In this document: positions 36,997 through 45,130 of the stretch, piece by piece
Numbering within the stretch: position 1 is the stretch's first letter
Layout: each line of letters starts with the position of its first letter
Assembly: GCF_007096385.1 (NCBI RefSeq)
Contig: NZ_VJWL01000001.1
Span: 372,001-436,000, forward strand
Origin: Aliidiomarina halalkaliphila
GTDB taxonomy: Bacteria > Pseudomonadota > Gammaproteobacteria > Enterobacterales > Alteromonadaceae
Direction of reading: 5' to 3'
DNA length: 64,000 nucleotides
Position numbers and translations under genes: made by a program
The notes under the pieces: model-generated
What the model saw: only the letters and a program-made list of their open reading frames with translations
Databases searched by the model: none
What the model was told of the DNA's origin: nothing

Positions 36997-38757
36997 TTAA
37001 TGTTGGTTCAATACAAATAGATAGATCACGAGCAACAAAGTGATAAACCAAAAGCCGGAGAGCAGTTGCCAGAACAGTAGGCTACTGCTGCGGCTGCTTT
37101 GTTTGACCTCATCTCGGAGAAACTCGGGGTTTGGATGTTTCAAGTCGCGAATTAGGCTATTTAACGAGCGATAGCGCCGATTTAAATCAAAGCTTACCCC
37201 TTTTTCAAGCGCACGATCAAACCAAACCGGAATGGCCGGATTATGTTTGCGGGCACTGATATAACGAAGGCGATCGTAATCACTCGGCGTTTTGCACTCT
37301 TCAATAGCCTCGCCGTAGGGGAGTTTGCCGGTAAACATCTCATAGCAAATGGTTGCCAAGGCATAAACGTCACCTTGAATCCCCGAGTTGCGTCCGGTGA
37401 GATACTGCGGATCGGAATAGGATGCGGTGCCCAATACCGAAGAATGATCAATCGGAATAAAGATCTCGGCAACACCGGCCACATAGACACTTCCAAAGTC
37501 GACAATTTTGATAGTTTCTTTCTGGCTGACTGGGTCGGTGCTAATAATAATATTTCCAGGTTTTAAATCTTGATGCACGGCTTCACAATCGTGAAACGCT
37601 TGAATGCCGGCTACTACCTGTTCAATCAAGCGAATCGCTCGACCAGGTTTAACTGGAAAATTATATTCGAGCCACTTTTCCATGCTTACGCCATCCACGT
37701 ACTCCATCAAATAGTAGAGGAAACTTCGTGGCCGTGATTGACGGATTATTTTCACTACATAGGGACTATCGACGCGACTTCCGATCCATTCTTCGCGTAT
37801 GAAGCGTTCAATATAACTGCTGTCATCCTCGAAATTTGTTGAAGGCGTTTTCATAACGGCTCGTTGTCCAGAATCGATATCACGAACAAGATATAAATGA
37901 CTACGACTACTCGCAAACAGCTCTTGTATAATCTCGAGGCCATCCACCTTCATGCCCGCTTTAAATGCAGGAGGGAAGGGCAACTGGGTTAAATGATCAT
38001 GAAAATCGTCGATGTCGGTATTGGGCAAAGACACTACTTCGGCGAGCACCGCGCTAATATTATCGTCAGAGCCTTGCTGCAAGGCCATGTCTTTGAGTTG
38101 TTCACAAATTTCAGGGAGTGAACCGGAACTCCCAATGGCTTCTTGCAATTGGGCTTCACTGACAAAGTCGTGGATGCCATCGGTAGTGAGAAGGAAACGA
38201 TCACCAACACACACCTCTTGCTTGCCATGGTCCAGTTGTAGTTGCCCATCCATACCCAACGCACGGGCCAAGAATCGGCGCTCTTGGTTCAGTTGGGCAG
38301 TGTGGTCGGTTGTGAGTTGGCGCATAAATCCACTGCGCCAATGATAAACACGACTATCTCCAACATGAAAGAAATGAGCTGTATGAGACTTGATAACCAC
38401 AGCGCTAAAGGTACAGAGTTGTCCCTTCATTTCATTTTTAAATACGTGGCTGTGTCGAAATAAACGTAAATTGATCGTGGAGAGAACTTGGCTCGCACTA
38501 TGAGCAACCGACCATGTATCAGGCGTGGAGGAGAAGTCGCGAAGAAACATCCGTACAGCAGTTTCACTGGCTTCTTGGCCGGCCTCTGCGCTACTGACAC
38601 CATCGGCAATAGCGAGAATGGCGCCTTTGTAGGTAAGCACATGCGCATCATCGGGAATGTGTACGCCAACGGCGTCTTCATTCCCTTCTTTACCACCTTC
38701 GATGCATATCGACGCGTGATTAAGTTGTAGATGTGCAGTGCTTACCGGTTGCTTCAT
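36997..38757 (-). CDS. Bifunctional PP2C-type phosphatase / Ser-Thr protein kinase
   Basis: The 586-residue product joins two opposing activities. Residues 1 to about 240 are a PP2C-type phosphatase with metal ligands in GNEDAV, AIADGVSS, HVGDSRVYHW, LTTDGIHDFV and GSDDNIS. Residues 260 to 540 are a Hanks-type kinase with the Lys of AVMKTP, the catalytic loop HQDLKPGN near residue 395, and DFGSVYVAG, all intact. A final hydrophobic segment (about residues 562-583) anchors it in the membrane with both domains in the cytoplasm. Its ATG overlaps the stop of the NarK-type gene by one base. Such fusions are known beside nitrate transporters in other proteobacteria; the target protein is unknown. 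Confidence 0.9.
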   Translation of the reverse strand: MKQPVSTAHLQLNHASICIEGGKEGNEDAVGVHIPDDAHVLTYKGAILAIADGVSSAEAGQEASETAVRMFLRDFSSTPDTWSVAHSASQVLSTINLRLFRHSHVFKNEMKGQLCTFSAVVIKSHTAHFFHVGDSRVYHWRSGFMRQLTTDHTAQLNQERRFLARALGMDGQLQLDHGKQEVCVGDRFLLTTDGIHDFVSEAQLQEAIGSSGSLPEICEQLKDMALQQGSDDNISAVLAEVVSLPNTDIDDFHDHLTQLPFPPAFKAGMKVDGLEIIQELFASSRSHLYLVRDIDSGQRAVMKTPSTNFEDDSSYIERFIREEWIGSRVDSPYVVKIIRQSRPRSFLYYLMEYVDGVSMEKWLEYNFPVKPGRAIRLIEQVVAGIQAFHDCEAVHQDLKPGNIIISTDPVSQKETIKIVDFGSVYVAGVAEIFIPIDHSSVLGTASYSDPQYLTGRNSGIQGDVYALATICYEMFTGKLPYGEAIEECKTPSDYDRLRYISARKHNPAIPVWFDRALEKGVSFDLNRRYRSLNSLIRDLKHPNPEFLRDEVKQSSRSSSLLFWQLLSGFWFITLLLVIYLFVLNQH

Positions 38758-40247
38758 TACTTGTGACCCACTTCAATGGTGTGTACGGTACCGTCGGGCA
38801 TAACTTCGGCAATATGACCACGCGGATTCTCCATAAACCACACCGCGACCAAGCCAATCAATGCGGATGCAGCGATAACGTAGAAGAACGTACTATAAGT
38901 CACAAAACTTAACACGGTGAGGTAGACCACTGCACCGACATTACCATAGGCACCTGCCATTCCAGCAATTTGCCCAGTCATACTGCGTTTAATAAGTGGA
39001 ATCATGGCGAACACAGCACCTTCACCGGCTTGCACAAAGAATGAACAGGCCATGGTGACCAATACCGCCATAATGATCCACCAGTGAGAATCGATGAGGC
39101 CCATCATAAAGTACCCCAGAGCCAAACCCGAGATCATAATTAATAGGCTGCGACGACGTCCATATCGGTCTGAGAACCATCCGCCCATGGGACGCGACAC
39201 CAAGTTCATAAAGGCAAAGGCTGACGCTAACAGGCCGGCGGTGACCGCAGTGAGACCTTCAAAGGTTTGCAAGAAGTAGAGGGGGAGCATTGATACCACC
39301 GCAAGCTCCGAACCAAAGGTCGCGAAATAGGCAATATTGAGGATGCCAACTTGCTTAAATGAATACTTCTCAAGTTCTGGTACCCCAGCGCGTAAATGTT
39401 CCGCATTCACAGCATAGGTGGTCCACGTGTGATAGATAAATATAACTACGAGTGACACAAAGAACACATACATCATGGTGTCGCTAAACAAATGCACACC
39501 AGAGGGTGATAAACGCCAAGCCAGAATAGCTAGGGCCAGATACATGGGGATATTCATAAGAATCAACGCCCACAACGCACCCCATGACGACACCAACATG
39601 GCGCCATTCTTTTTCGGTTTGAAATAGATGGAGCCTTTCGGCGTGTTACGGGCAAGCTTATAGAAAATAACCCCGTAAATACCGCAAAGTACGCCCACTA
39701 GCGCAATTGCATAACGCCATCCATCGTCGCCACCGAAGGCTAAGGCGAGCGTAGGGAGGAGCATCGCTGCAGCCGCTGAACCGAAGTTACCCCAGCCGCC
39801 ATAGATTCCTTCAGCAGTACCTACTTGATGTGCCGGAAACCATTCGCTCACCAAACGAATGCCGATCACAAAACCCGCACCGACAAAACCTAGAAGGAAG
39901 CGGAAAACCGCTAATGAGGTGTAGGTTGTGGCAAATGCAAAGCCGATACACAGAAAAGCAGAGGTAATTAAGAGAATGGCGTAGATAAGCCTTGGCCCGT
40001 AGCGGTCGACCAACATGCCAACAATAATTCGCGCGGGAATGGTGATAGCCACGTTTAGAATCAACAACGCGCGAATCTGAGCATCGGTGAGATCCAGCGA
40101 TACTTGAATCGATGCGAGCAATGGCGCGTGAGCGAACCAAACCGCGAAGGTTAAGAAAAACGCAAACCAGGTTAAATGGAGTGTTTTAATCTTGGGGTCG
40201 CTGAATCTGAGCAGATTCAATCCGGTGTTGGCCGAAGCGGTTGACAT
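38757..40247 (-). CDS. NarK/NasA-type nitrate/nitrite transporter (second copy)
   Basis: The 496-residue MFS protein has about 12 membrane segments. Nitrate-type signature [16 protein letters not shown] lies near residue 150, and a second Gly-rich segment [21 protein letters not shown] lies late in the protein. The pattern is closer to NasA-type nitrate importers than to the narK at 17853. It is translationally coupled (TAATG) to the phosphatase/kinase. It shares the intergenic FNR box with the third transporter. The ATG at 40247 follows GAGG. Confidence 0.88.
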   Translation of the reverse strand: MSTASANTGLNLLRFSDPKIKTLHLTWFAFFLTFAVWFAHAPLLASIQVSLDLTDAQIRALLILNVAITIPARIIVGMLVDRYGPRLIYAILLITSAFLCIGFAFATTYTSLAVFRFLLGFVGAGFVIGIRLVSEWFPAHQVGTAEGIYGGWGNFGSAAAAMLLPTLALAFGGDDGWRYAIALVGVLCGIYGVIFYKLARNTPKGSIYFKPKKNGAMLVSSWGALWALILMNIPMYLALAILAWRLSPSGVHLFSDTMMYVFFVSLVVIFIYHTWTTYAVNAEHLRAGVPELEKYSFKQVGILNIAYFATFGSELAVVSMLPLYFLQTFEGLTAVTAGLLASAFAFMNLVSRPMGGWFSDRYGRRRSLLIMISGLALGYFMMGLIDSHWWIIMAVLVTMACSFFVQAGEGAVFAMIPLIKRSMTGQIAGMAGAYGNVGAVVYLTVLSFVTYSTFFYVIAASALIGLVAVWFMENPRGHIAEVMPDGTVHTIEVGHK

Positions 40248-40312
40248 AGTAAAACCTCAAATAATGTAAGGGAATCTGGGCGGCAGTGTGCGCACGAATG
40301 GAAATAGCTTGC

Positions 40313-40326
40313 TTGATCTGTATCAA
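40313..40326. promoter_or_regulatory. FNR box between the divergent transporter genes
   Basis: A perfect TTGAT-CTGT-ATCAA site in the gap between the two NarK-type genes. No convincing -10 was found at the class II distance on either strand, so which gene it controls is open. Confidence 0.75.
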
Positions 40327-40550
40327 TAAGGCTAATCGTCTGTTTTTACGGGGAAAAACAAGCCTACTCACTTTGTAGTAGTGTGTTTTCCGATACAGGC
40401 CACAGCTTCTGCGGAATCGCTACTTACTTTGGGGTAGATTTGAGCGCTAGGCGTTTCGAATTGGTGTTTTGTGAGTATCACCAGCGCTTCATGTGGTTTC
40501 TCTGGAAACTCGCTAAGATGCAAGCAATCAGTTTCTCGGAGTCGATTGTA

Positions 40551-41819
40551 ATGGATGCAACCTTACCTAGGGCCTGGCAAGCTCTCGCTATGGCAACCTT
40601 AGCGTTTGCTGCCAATTTTTCGGTGTGGATTCTCTACGCTGTACTCGCCATTAATATCCAACGTGAACTGAATTTATCCGGCGTAGAGCTGGGTTTGTTG
40701 CTTTCTGCTCCTATGCTGTCGGGTGCGATTCTACGCATTCCTGTCGGTATTTTATGTGAGTACATGGGTGCTCGTACGCTGTGGATTTGGCAAATGCTGA
40801 TCACCATTCCAGCACTTCTCTTTTTACCTTTTGTTGATAGTTATATTGGGTTTATTGGAATAGGTCTTTGGATTGGACTGAGTGGGGTGTCATTTACCCT
40901 AGGCGTTCGTTATGTGACAGACTGGTTTGCCCGCTCGCAACAAGGTTTGGCATTAGGTATCTTTGGCGCCGGCAACGCGGGAGCGGCTATTTCCTTTGTG
41001 CTTTTACCGCTATTCGTGATTTGGTTTGATTGGCCATGGACAGGGCCCTTATACGCTCTTGGGCTCACTCTCATGTTGCTCGTATTTATTATCTTTGCCC
41101 CGAAAACACCGAGTTATATACCTCGTTTTACACCGCCTTGGCGTGAGCAACTGCGCCCCCTTAAAGATCCCAGAGTTTGGCGCTTTAGTCTCTATTACTA
41201 CTTTGTGTTTGGCAGCTTCCTTGCCCTAATCATGTGGTTACCTCATTACTATATGCAGGCGTATCAGTTGGAGTTTGAGCAAGCCATGGCATTCACCCTG
41301 TTTTTTGTCACCACGTCGAGTATGGTGCGCGCACTGGGTGGTTGGTTAGCCGATCGCTATGGTGGGCAATTGGTGAACTGGAGTGTATTTTGGGTGTGTC
41401 TGGTGTGTTTGTTCTTCTTAAGTTATCCACCGACGACCATGACGATCCATGGCATTGACCGTGATGTGATCATCAATATTGAAATTAATGTGTGGGTATT
41501 TACCGCTCTGATGTTTGTTATTGGCATCGCTCAGGGGCTAGGGCGGGCCAGCGTATTTAAAGTGATTCATAACCACTACCCTAAACAGATGGGAAGCGTT
41601 GGCGGTATTGTAGCCGCTATCGGTGGCTTAGGTGGTTTTACATTGCCTATTTTGTTCGGTTTAAGCCAAGACATGCTCGGTATTTCTAGCGCAGCATTTA
41701 TGGTGTTATACGCGGTCCTCGCGGTATGTATGACGGTCATGTTTCTTGCATTACGGGCGGAGCGCTACCGGCGCGAACTCGCCCGAGCGCAAGCGCAAAA
41801 CTTCTTTGAAGATGAATAA
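40551..41819 (+). CDS. NarK-type nitrate/nitrite transporter (third copy)
   Basis: The 422-residue MFS protein has about 12 membrane segments and the signature FGAGNAGAAISFVLLP; the later segment reads AQGLGRASVFKVIHNHYPKQMG. It is compact, like NarK1-type nitrate/proton symporters. The frame is open to 40383, but the ATG at 40551 (GGAG nine bases upstream) begins the protein just before the first membrane segment; ATG 40518 is a second possibility. It lies 15 bp before nnrS. Confidence 0.85.
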   Translation: MDATLPRAWQALAMATLAFAANFSVWILYAVLAINIQRELNLSGVELGLLLSAPMLSGAILRIPVGILCEYMGARTLWIWQMLITIPALLFLPFVDSYIGFIGIGLWIGLSGVSFTLGVRYVTDWFARSQQGLALGIFGAGNAGAAISFVLLPLFVIWFDWPWTGPLYALGLTLMLLVFIIFAPKTPSYIPRFTPPWREQLRPLKDPRVWRFSLYYYFVFGSFLALIMWLPHYYMQAYQLEFEQAMAFTLFFVTTSSMVRALGGWLADRYGGQLVNWSVFWVCLVCLFFLSYPPTTMTIHGIDRDVIINIEINVWVFTALMFVIGIAQGLGRASVFKVIHNHYPKQMGSVGGIVAAIGGLGGFTLPILFGLSQDMLGISSAAFMVLYAVLAVCMTVMFLALRAERYRRELARAQAQNFFEDE

Positions 41820-41834
41820 CAGCAGAGGCTGACA

Positions 41835-43049
41835 ATGCAAATTACACATGAGCAAAAAGAGCAGGGTTTATTTCCACTGTGGCGTCAGGCATTTCGTCCT
41901 TTCTTTCTCTTGGGGGCGGTCTTTAGTTTGGTCGCTATGGTGTTGTGGGGGGCTGTATTAACTGGGCATATTACCCTAAACCCTTATCATAATGTGATGT
42001 TCTGGCATCAACACGAAATGCTCTTTGGATTCGTCGTTGCGATTATTCTCGGTTTTTTACTGACCGCCGTACAGAACTGGACAGGCCTCAGGGCAACCCA
42101 TGGCGGGTCGTTGATTATATTAATTGCGCTGTGGTTGAGTGCTCGAATGCTCATGCTGTTTGGTGCTGGCCTGCCCGCATGGTTGGTAGTTACCGTTGAT
42201 TTAGCGTTGTTGCCCACCGCCGCTTTCTTATTTGGACGCTTGCTGGTTCGTGCTGGGCAATCGCGTAACTTGTTCTTTGTACCTATTTTGTTGGCGTTAG
42301 CTTTAATGAATGGCGCCACGCACGCGGGGGTGCTGTATGGACGCTTTGATTGGATTCAATACGGTACCAATAGTGCCGTTTGGTTAATTACCCTGATCAT
42401 GGTCATTATTTCTGGGCGCGTGTTGCCGATGTTTACTGCTAATGGTACGCAAACCGAGCGGGTGCAACCAAAAGCTTGGATTGAGTTAGGAGCATTGTGC
42501 TCAGTGTGGCTTATCGTGGTTTTGCATGTATTTGCGCTTACCGGCTATATTCCAGACCGAGCCTTCGCAGTATTATTCGCGTTTGCAGGACTAATGACGA
42601 CAATTCGTCTGCTTCGTTTGCGCTTTTGGATTACGTTACGAACCCCTCTGTTATGGTCACTTCATCTGTCCGTCGCTTTTATCCCGTTGGCCCTATTTCT
42701 GTTCGCTATGCGCTATGCGGGGATAGAGATGATCGGAAGTGTGAGCCACAGTACGGCGGTTCATACGCTCACGGTTGGGGCAATGGGGGTGATGATCATG
42801 GCTATGATGGCGCGCGTGTCCCTAGGCCATAGCGGTCGTCCCTTGAGAGCAAGTCCTTGGATGTCAGTGGCATTTCTGTTGATTATTGCTGCGGCCCTAG
42901 TGCGGATTGGCGCAAACTGGGGGCCCATTGCGGATATGATGACTTGGTATCAGTGGTCTGCAACCTTCTGGGCGGTCGCTTTTCTCATTTTTATCTTAGT
43001 CTATCTCCCGGTATTCCTATCGCCTCGTGCAGATGGACGACCCGGCTAG
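41835..43049 (+). CDS. nnrS: NnrS family protein
   Basis: NnrS proteins are heme- and copper-containing membrane proteins linked to tolerance of nitric oxide and nitrosative stress. The 404-residue product has about 12 hydrophobic segments and conserved histidines in MFWHQHEMLFGFVVAIILGF, VSHSTAVHTLTVGAMGVM and SLGHSGR. It follows the third nitrate transporter after 15 bp, probably in the same operon. NO arising from nitrite accumulation during nitrate respiration would explain the position. Confidence 0.9.
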   Translation: MQITHEQKEQGLFPLWRQAFRPFFLLGAVFSLVAMVLWGAVLTGHITLNPYHNVMFWHQHEMLFGFVVAIILGFLLTAVQNWTGLRATHGGSLIILIALWLSARMLMLFGAGLPAWLVVTVDLALLPTAAFLFGRLLVRAGQSRNLFFVPILLALALMNGATHAGVLYGRFDWIQYGTNSAVWLITLIMVIISGRVLPMFTANGTQTERVQPKAWIELGALCSVWLIVVLHVFALTGYIPDRAFAVLFAFAGLMTTIRLLRLRFWITLRTPLLWSLHLSVAFIPLALFLFAMRYAGIEMIGSVSHSTAVHTLTVGAMGVMIMAMMARVSLGHSGRPLRASPWMSVAFLLIIAAALVRIGANWGPIADMMTWYQWSATFWAVAFLIFILVYLPVFLSPRADGRPG

Positions 43050-43108
43050 CGTGTCAGTATTCTTGAAAATGACTCTTTGTGGGTAGTTGACTAAATCTTT
43101 AGCGTGGA

Positions 43109-43149
43109 TTGATTCATATCAAATCCCTTGTGAAACCAGGAGATACACT
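43109..43149 (+). promoter_or_regulatory. FNR-type promoter of the DGC-domain gene
   Basis: A perfect TTGAT-TCAT-ATCAA at 43109-43122 and a -10-like TACACT at 43144-43149 place the box near -41 from the implied start at about 43156. Confidence 0.82.
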
Positions 43150-43180
43150 AGTGTCAGGTTTCCAAGGGTAGAATGAACTC

Positions 43181-43573
43181 ATGACTGCTAAAGTGACACA
43201 ATCGTTAGAACAGGCGAGTAAACCGCTGATTTATTCCTGCTCGGGCTGTTCCAATGTTGCGCAACTTGCCAACGATATTGCGGTGCGTTTAAGTCGCGAT
43301 GGTGTGGCAGAAATGTCGTGTATTGCCGGTGTTGGCGGTAATGTAAGGCCGCTAGTAAGAACCGCGTGTTCCGGCCGTGACATTATTGCCCTTGATGGCT
43401 GCCCACTTGCGTGCGTAAAGCATTCTTTGAAACGAATCGGAGTTGAGCCCACGTGGCATATTGAGTTAACCCGAATGGGTCTGAAGAAACAGGATCAGCA
43501 AGATTGTTCCATTCAGGAAACCTTTCAGGCGTTATCGTATGTGTATGAGCAGTTGGGCGTGTGTGAACCTTAG
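43181..43573 (+). CDS. DGC-domain putative zinc-binding protein
   Basis: The 130-residue cytoplasmic protein belongs to the DGC family of putative zinc-binding proteins with no settled function. Its cysteines are arranged as YSCSGCSNVAQLAN near residue 20, SCIAGVGGN, TACSG and the name-giving DGCPLACVK near residue 73. The set could bind a metal or do thiol chemistry. It has its own FNR-type promoter and lies between nnrS and moeB, so it should be made with nitrate-respiration genes. It converges with moeB with a single base between the stops and no terminator. Confidence 0.8.
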   Translation: MTAKVTQSLEQASKPLIYSCSGCSNVAQLANDIAVRLSRDGVAEMSCIAGVGGNVRPLVRTACSGRDIIALDGCPLACVKHSLKRIGVEPTWHIELTRMGLKKQDQQDCSIQETFQALSYVYEQLGVCEP

Positions 43574-43574
43574 G

Positions 43575-44357
43575 TTAGCTGCGCGTTGAATTGCAAACCG
43601 GGCAATTCGGATCCTGTACAAACTTGAAACACTGCCATTCTCCTTCAGCGCCGTCAAAATGAAGTAATCGCCCCGTTAATGACTGACCAATACCGGTTAT
43701 GAGCTTTATGGTTTCAAGTGCCTGCATGGTTCCAATGACACCCACGATGGGTGATAGCACACCGGCTGTCATACACGAGAGTTCTTGCTCCCCGAAGAAA
43801 CGGCTAAAACACTGATAACAGGGAGCACCCTGAGTCATCGGCAACACCGTGATCTGACCTTCCATACGAATTGCTGCCCCAGATACCAGACCAACCTGAT
43901 GCGCGTAACAGGCCGCATTCAGAAGGTTTCGTGTTTCTAAGTTATCGGTACAATCCACCACAACATCGATACTCGGAAGAAGCTCATTGAGCAATCCTTG
44001 GTCGACCCGTTGATTGAGTTGATGTATCTGAATATCCGGATTCTGCGCTGTTAAATGTTCAGCACAGGCGGTGACTTTCGCACGACCTATATCGGAGTTT
44101 TTAAAAAGTATCTGTCGTTGTAAATTACTGAGCTCAACCACATCTGCGTCGGCCAAAAACAATGTGCCGACACCTGCGGCAGCTAGATAAGGGGCAACAG
44201 CATTGCCTAGTCCGCCTAAACCAACGATCAGAACGCGCGCGGCGACAAGCCGCTCTTGGCCTTCAAAATCCATCTTCGGTAACAAGATATGTCGTGCATA
44301 GCGTTTCGTTTGCACGTCGTTCAGTGGCGGAAGTGGGGTGTTTTTGTTCTGGGTCAT
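43575..44357 (-). CDS. moeB: Molybdopterin-synthase adenylyltransferase MoeB
   Basis: MoeB activates the MoaD C-terminal glycine by adenylylation. The 260-residue E1-like product has the nucleotide motif VLIVGLGGLGNAVAPYLAAAGVG, the DCTDNLETR segment and two zinc cysteine pairs (CYQC and CPVC). The ATG at 44357 gives the usual short leader; an ATG at 44378 is also possible. No rhodanese domain is fused. It is 30 kb from the rest of the moa genes but completes the set; thiF could look similar, but thi genes are absent. Confidence 0.9.
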   Translation of the reverse strand: MTQNKNTPLPPLNDVQTKRYARHILLPKMDFEGQERLVAARVLIVGLGGLGNAVAPYLAAAGVGTLFLADADVVELSNLQRQILFKNSDIGRAKVTACAEHLTAQNPDIQIHQLNQRVDQGLLNELLPSIDVVVDCTDNLETRNLLNAACYAHQVGLVSGAAIRMEGQITVLPMTQGAPCYQCFSRFFGEQELSCMTAGVLSPIVGVIGTMQALETIKLITGIGQSLTGRLLHFDGAEGEWQCFKFVQDPNCPVCNSTRS

Positions 44358-44543
44358 CGTAATAGGTCTTCCATTCAACTGCCTATGCGAGGTGATGACA
44401 GCTTATCACGAAGTAAGCATATGCCATATGGTCCACTAGGAGTACCTCCCATGCTTGCTTGTAGGGGGCGAAGAGAAGGATTACCGTGCCTGATGAGAAA
44501 CCACCGATTAGGCTGGCTTACACACTTTTTGCGAGGTCCTTCC

Positions 44544-45077
44544 ATGCAGTACTCAGCAGCAACAATGGCGTTAATCAATGAACCGGTGCGGGCTTTACGC
44601 GACCGCACAAATAATGAGCTTGTTAGCTTTGTGTTGGAGCGTTTTCACAAAGTGCATCGGGAGCAACTATCGGAACTTTTGGAACTTGCGGAAAAGATTG
44701 AGCGAGTGCATGGCGATCATCCCGAAAGCCCAACGGGGCTGTATTCATTGTTAAGCCGCATTGAAAAAGAACTAGAACAACACATGATGAAAGAAGAACA
44801 GATTTTGTTCCCTATGTTGTTGAATGGCCAATACCCAGCGGGGCCGATTATGGTAATGACTAGCGAGCATGATGAACATGAAGCAGCGATTGCGCAGATT
44901 TTAGATGTAACCAACCAGTTAACCATCCCCGAAGATGGATGTGGAACTTGGCGTCACCTCTACGCAAAACTCAATGAATTTATTACGGATATTCGTACTC
45001 ATATTGAAATTGAAAACAAGGTGCTGTTTGTGTCTGAGCATGCACGGTCAGGTCAGTGTTGCGGCAGTTGCCAGTAA
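44544..45077 (+). CDS. YtfE/ScdA-like hemerythrin-domain di-iron protein, short form
   Basis: YtfE-type proteins are di-iron proteins that act in repair of iron-sulfur clusters or NO metabolism under nitrosative stress. The 177-residue product covers only the hemerythrin-like domain, with ligands in FHKVHREQ, HMMKEEQILFP, SEHDEHE and HIEIENKVLF. The N-terminal ScdA domain with its CCGG motif, found in E. coli YtfE, is missing; instead the C-terminus ends GQCCGSCQ. The ATG at 44544 follows GAGG. The frame is open further upstream, but that extension overlaps moeB. Neighbouring nnrS supports a role in nitrosative stress. Confidence 0.85.
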   Translation: MQYSAATMALINEPVRALRDRTNNELVSFVLERFHKVHREQLSELLELAEKIERVHGDHPESPTGLYSLLSRIEKELEQHMMKEEQILFPMLLNGQYPAGPIMVMTSEHDEHEAAIAQILDVTNQLTIPEDGCGTWRHLYAKLNEFITDIRTHIEIENKVLFVSEHARSGQCCGSCQ

Positions 45078-45080
45078 CGA

Positions 45081-45107
45081 AAGGGCCCGCTTTAAGCGGG
45101 CCCTTTT
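45081..45107. terminator. Bidirectional terminator between ytfE-like gene and putP
   Basis: Stem built from AAGGGCCCGC / GCGGGCCCTT (45081-45090, 45096-45105) with a short A/T loop and T runs outside both arms, serving the converging genes. Confidence 0.88.
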
Positions 45108-45130
45108 ATACTATACGCATCCATCGGGCG

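Noticed and set aside
43050-43180. Transcription of the DGC gene from the nnrS promoter
   Set aside because: The gene has its own FNR box and -10 element, so a separate promoter explains it better, though read-through remains possible.
44421-44436. CATATG repeated with two-base spacing as an NsrR or NorR operator before the ytfE-like gene
   Set aside because: It does not fit the known consensus of either regulator; two six-base palindromes are too weak to call.
44289-44543. Upstream extension of the YtfE-like protein as a replacement N-terminal domain
   Set aside because: The extension overlaps moeB, shows no ScdA motif, and the ATG at 44544 has a good ribosome site.
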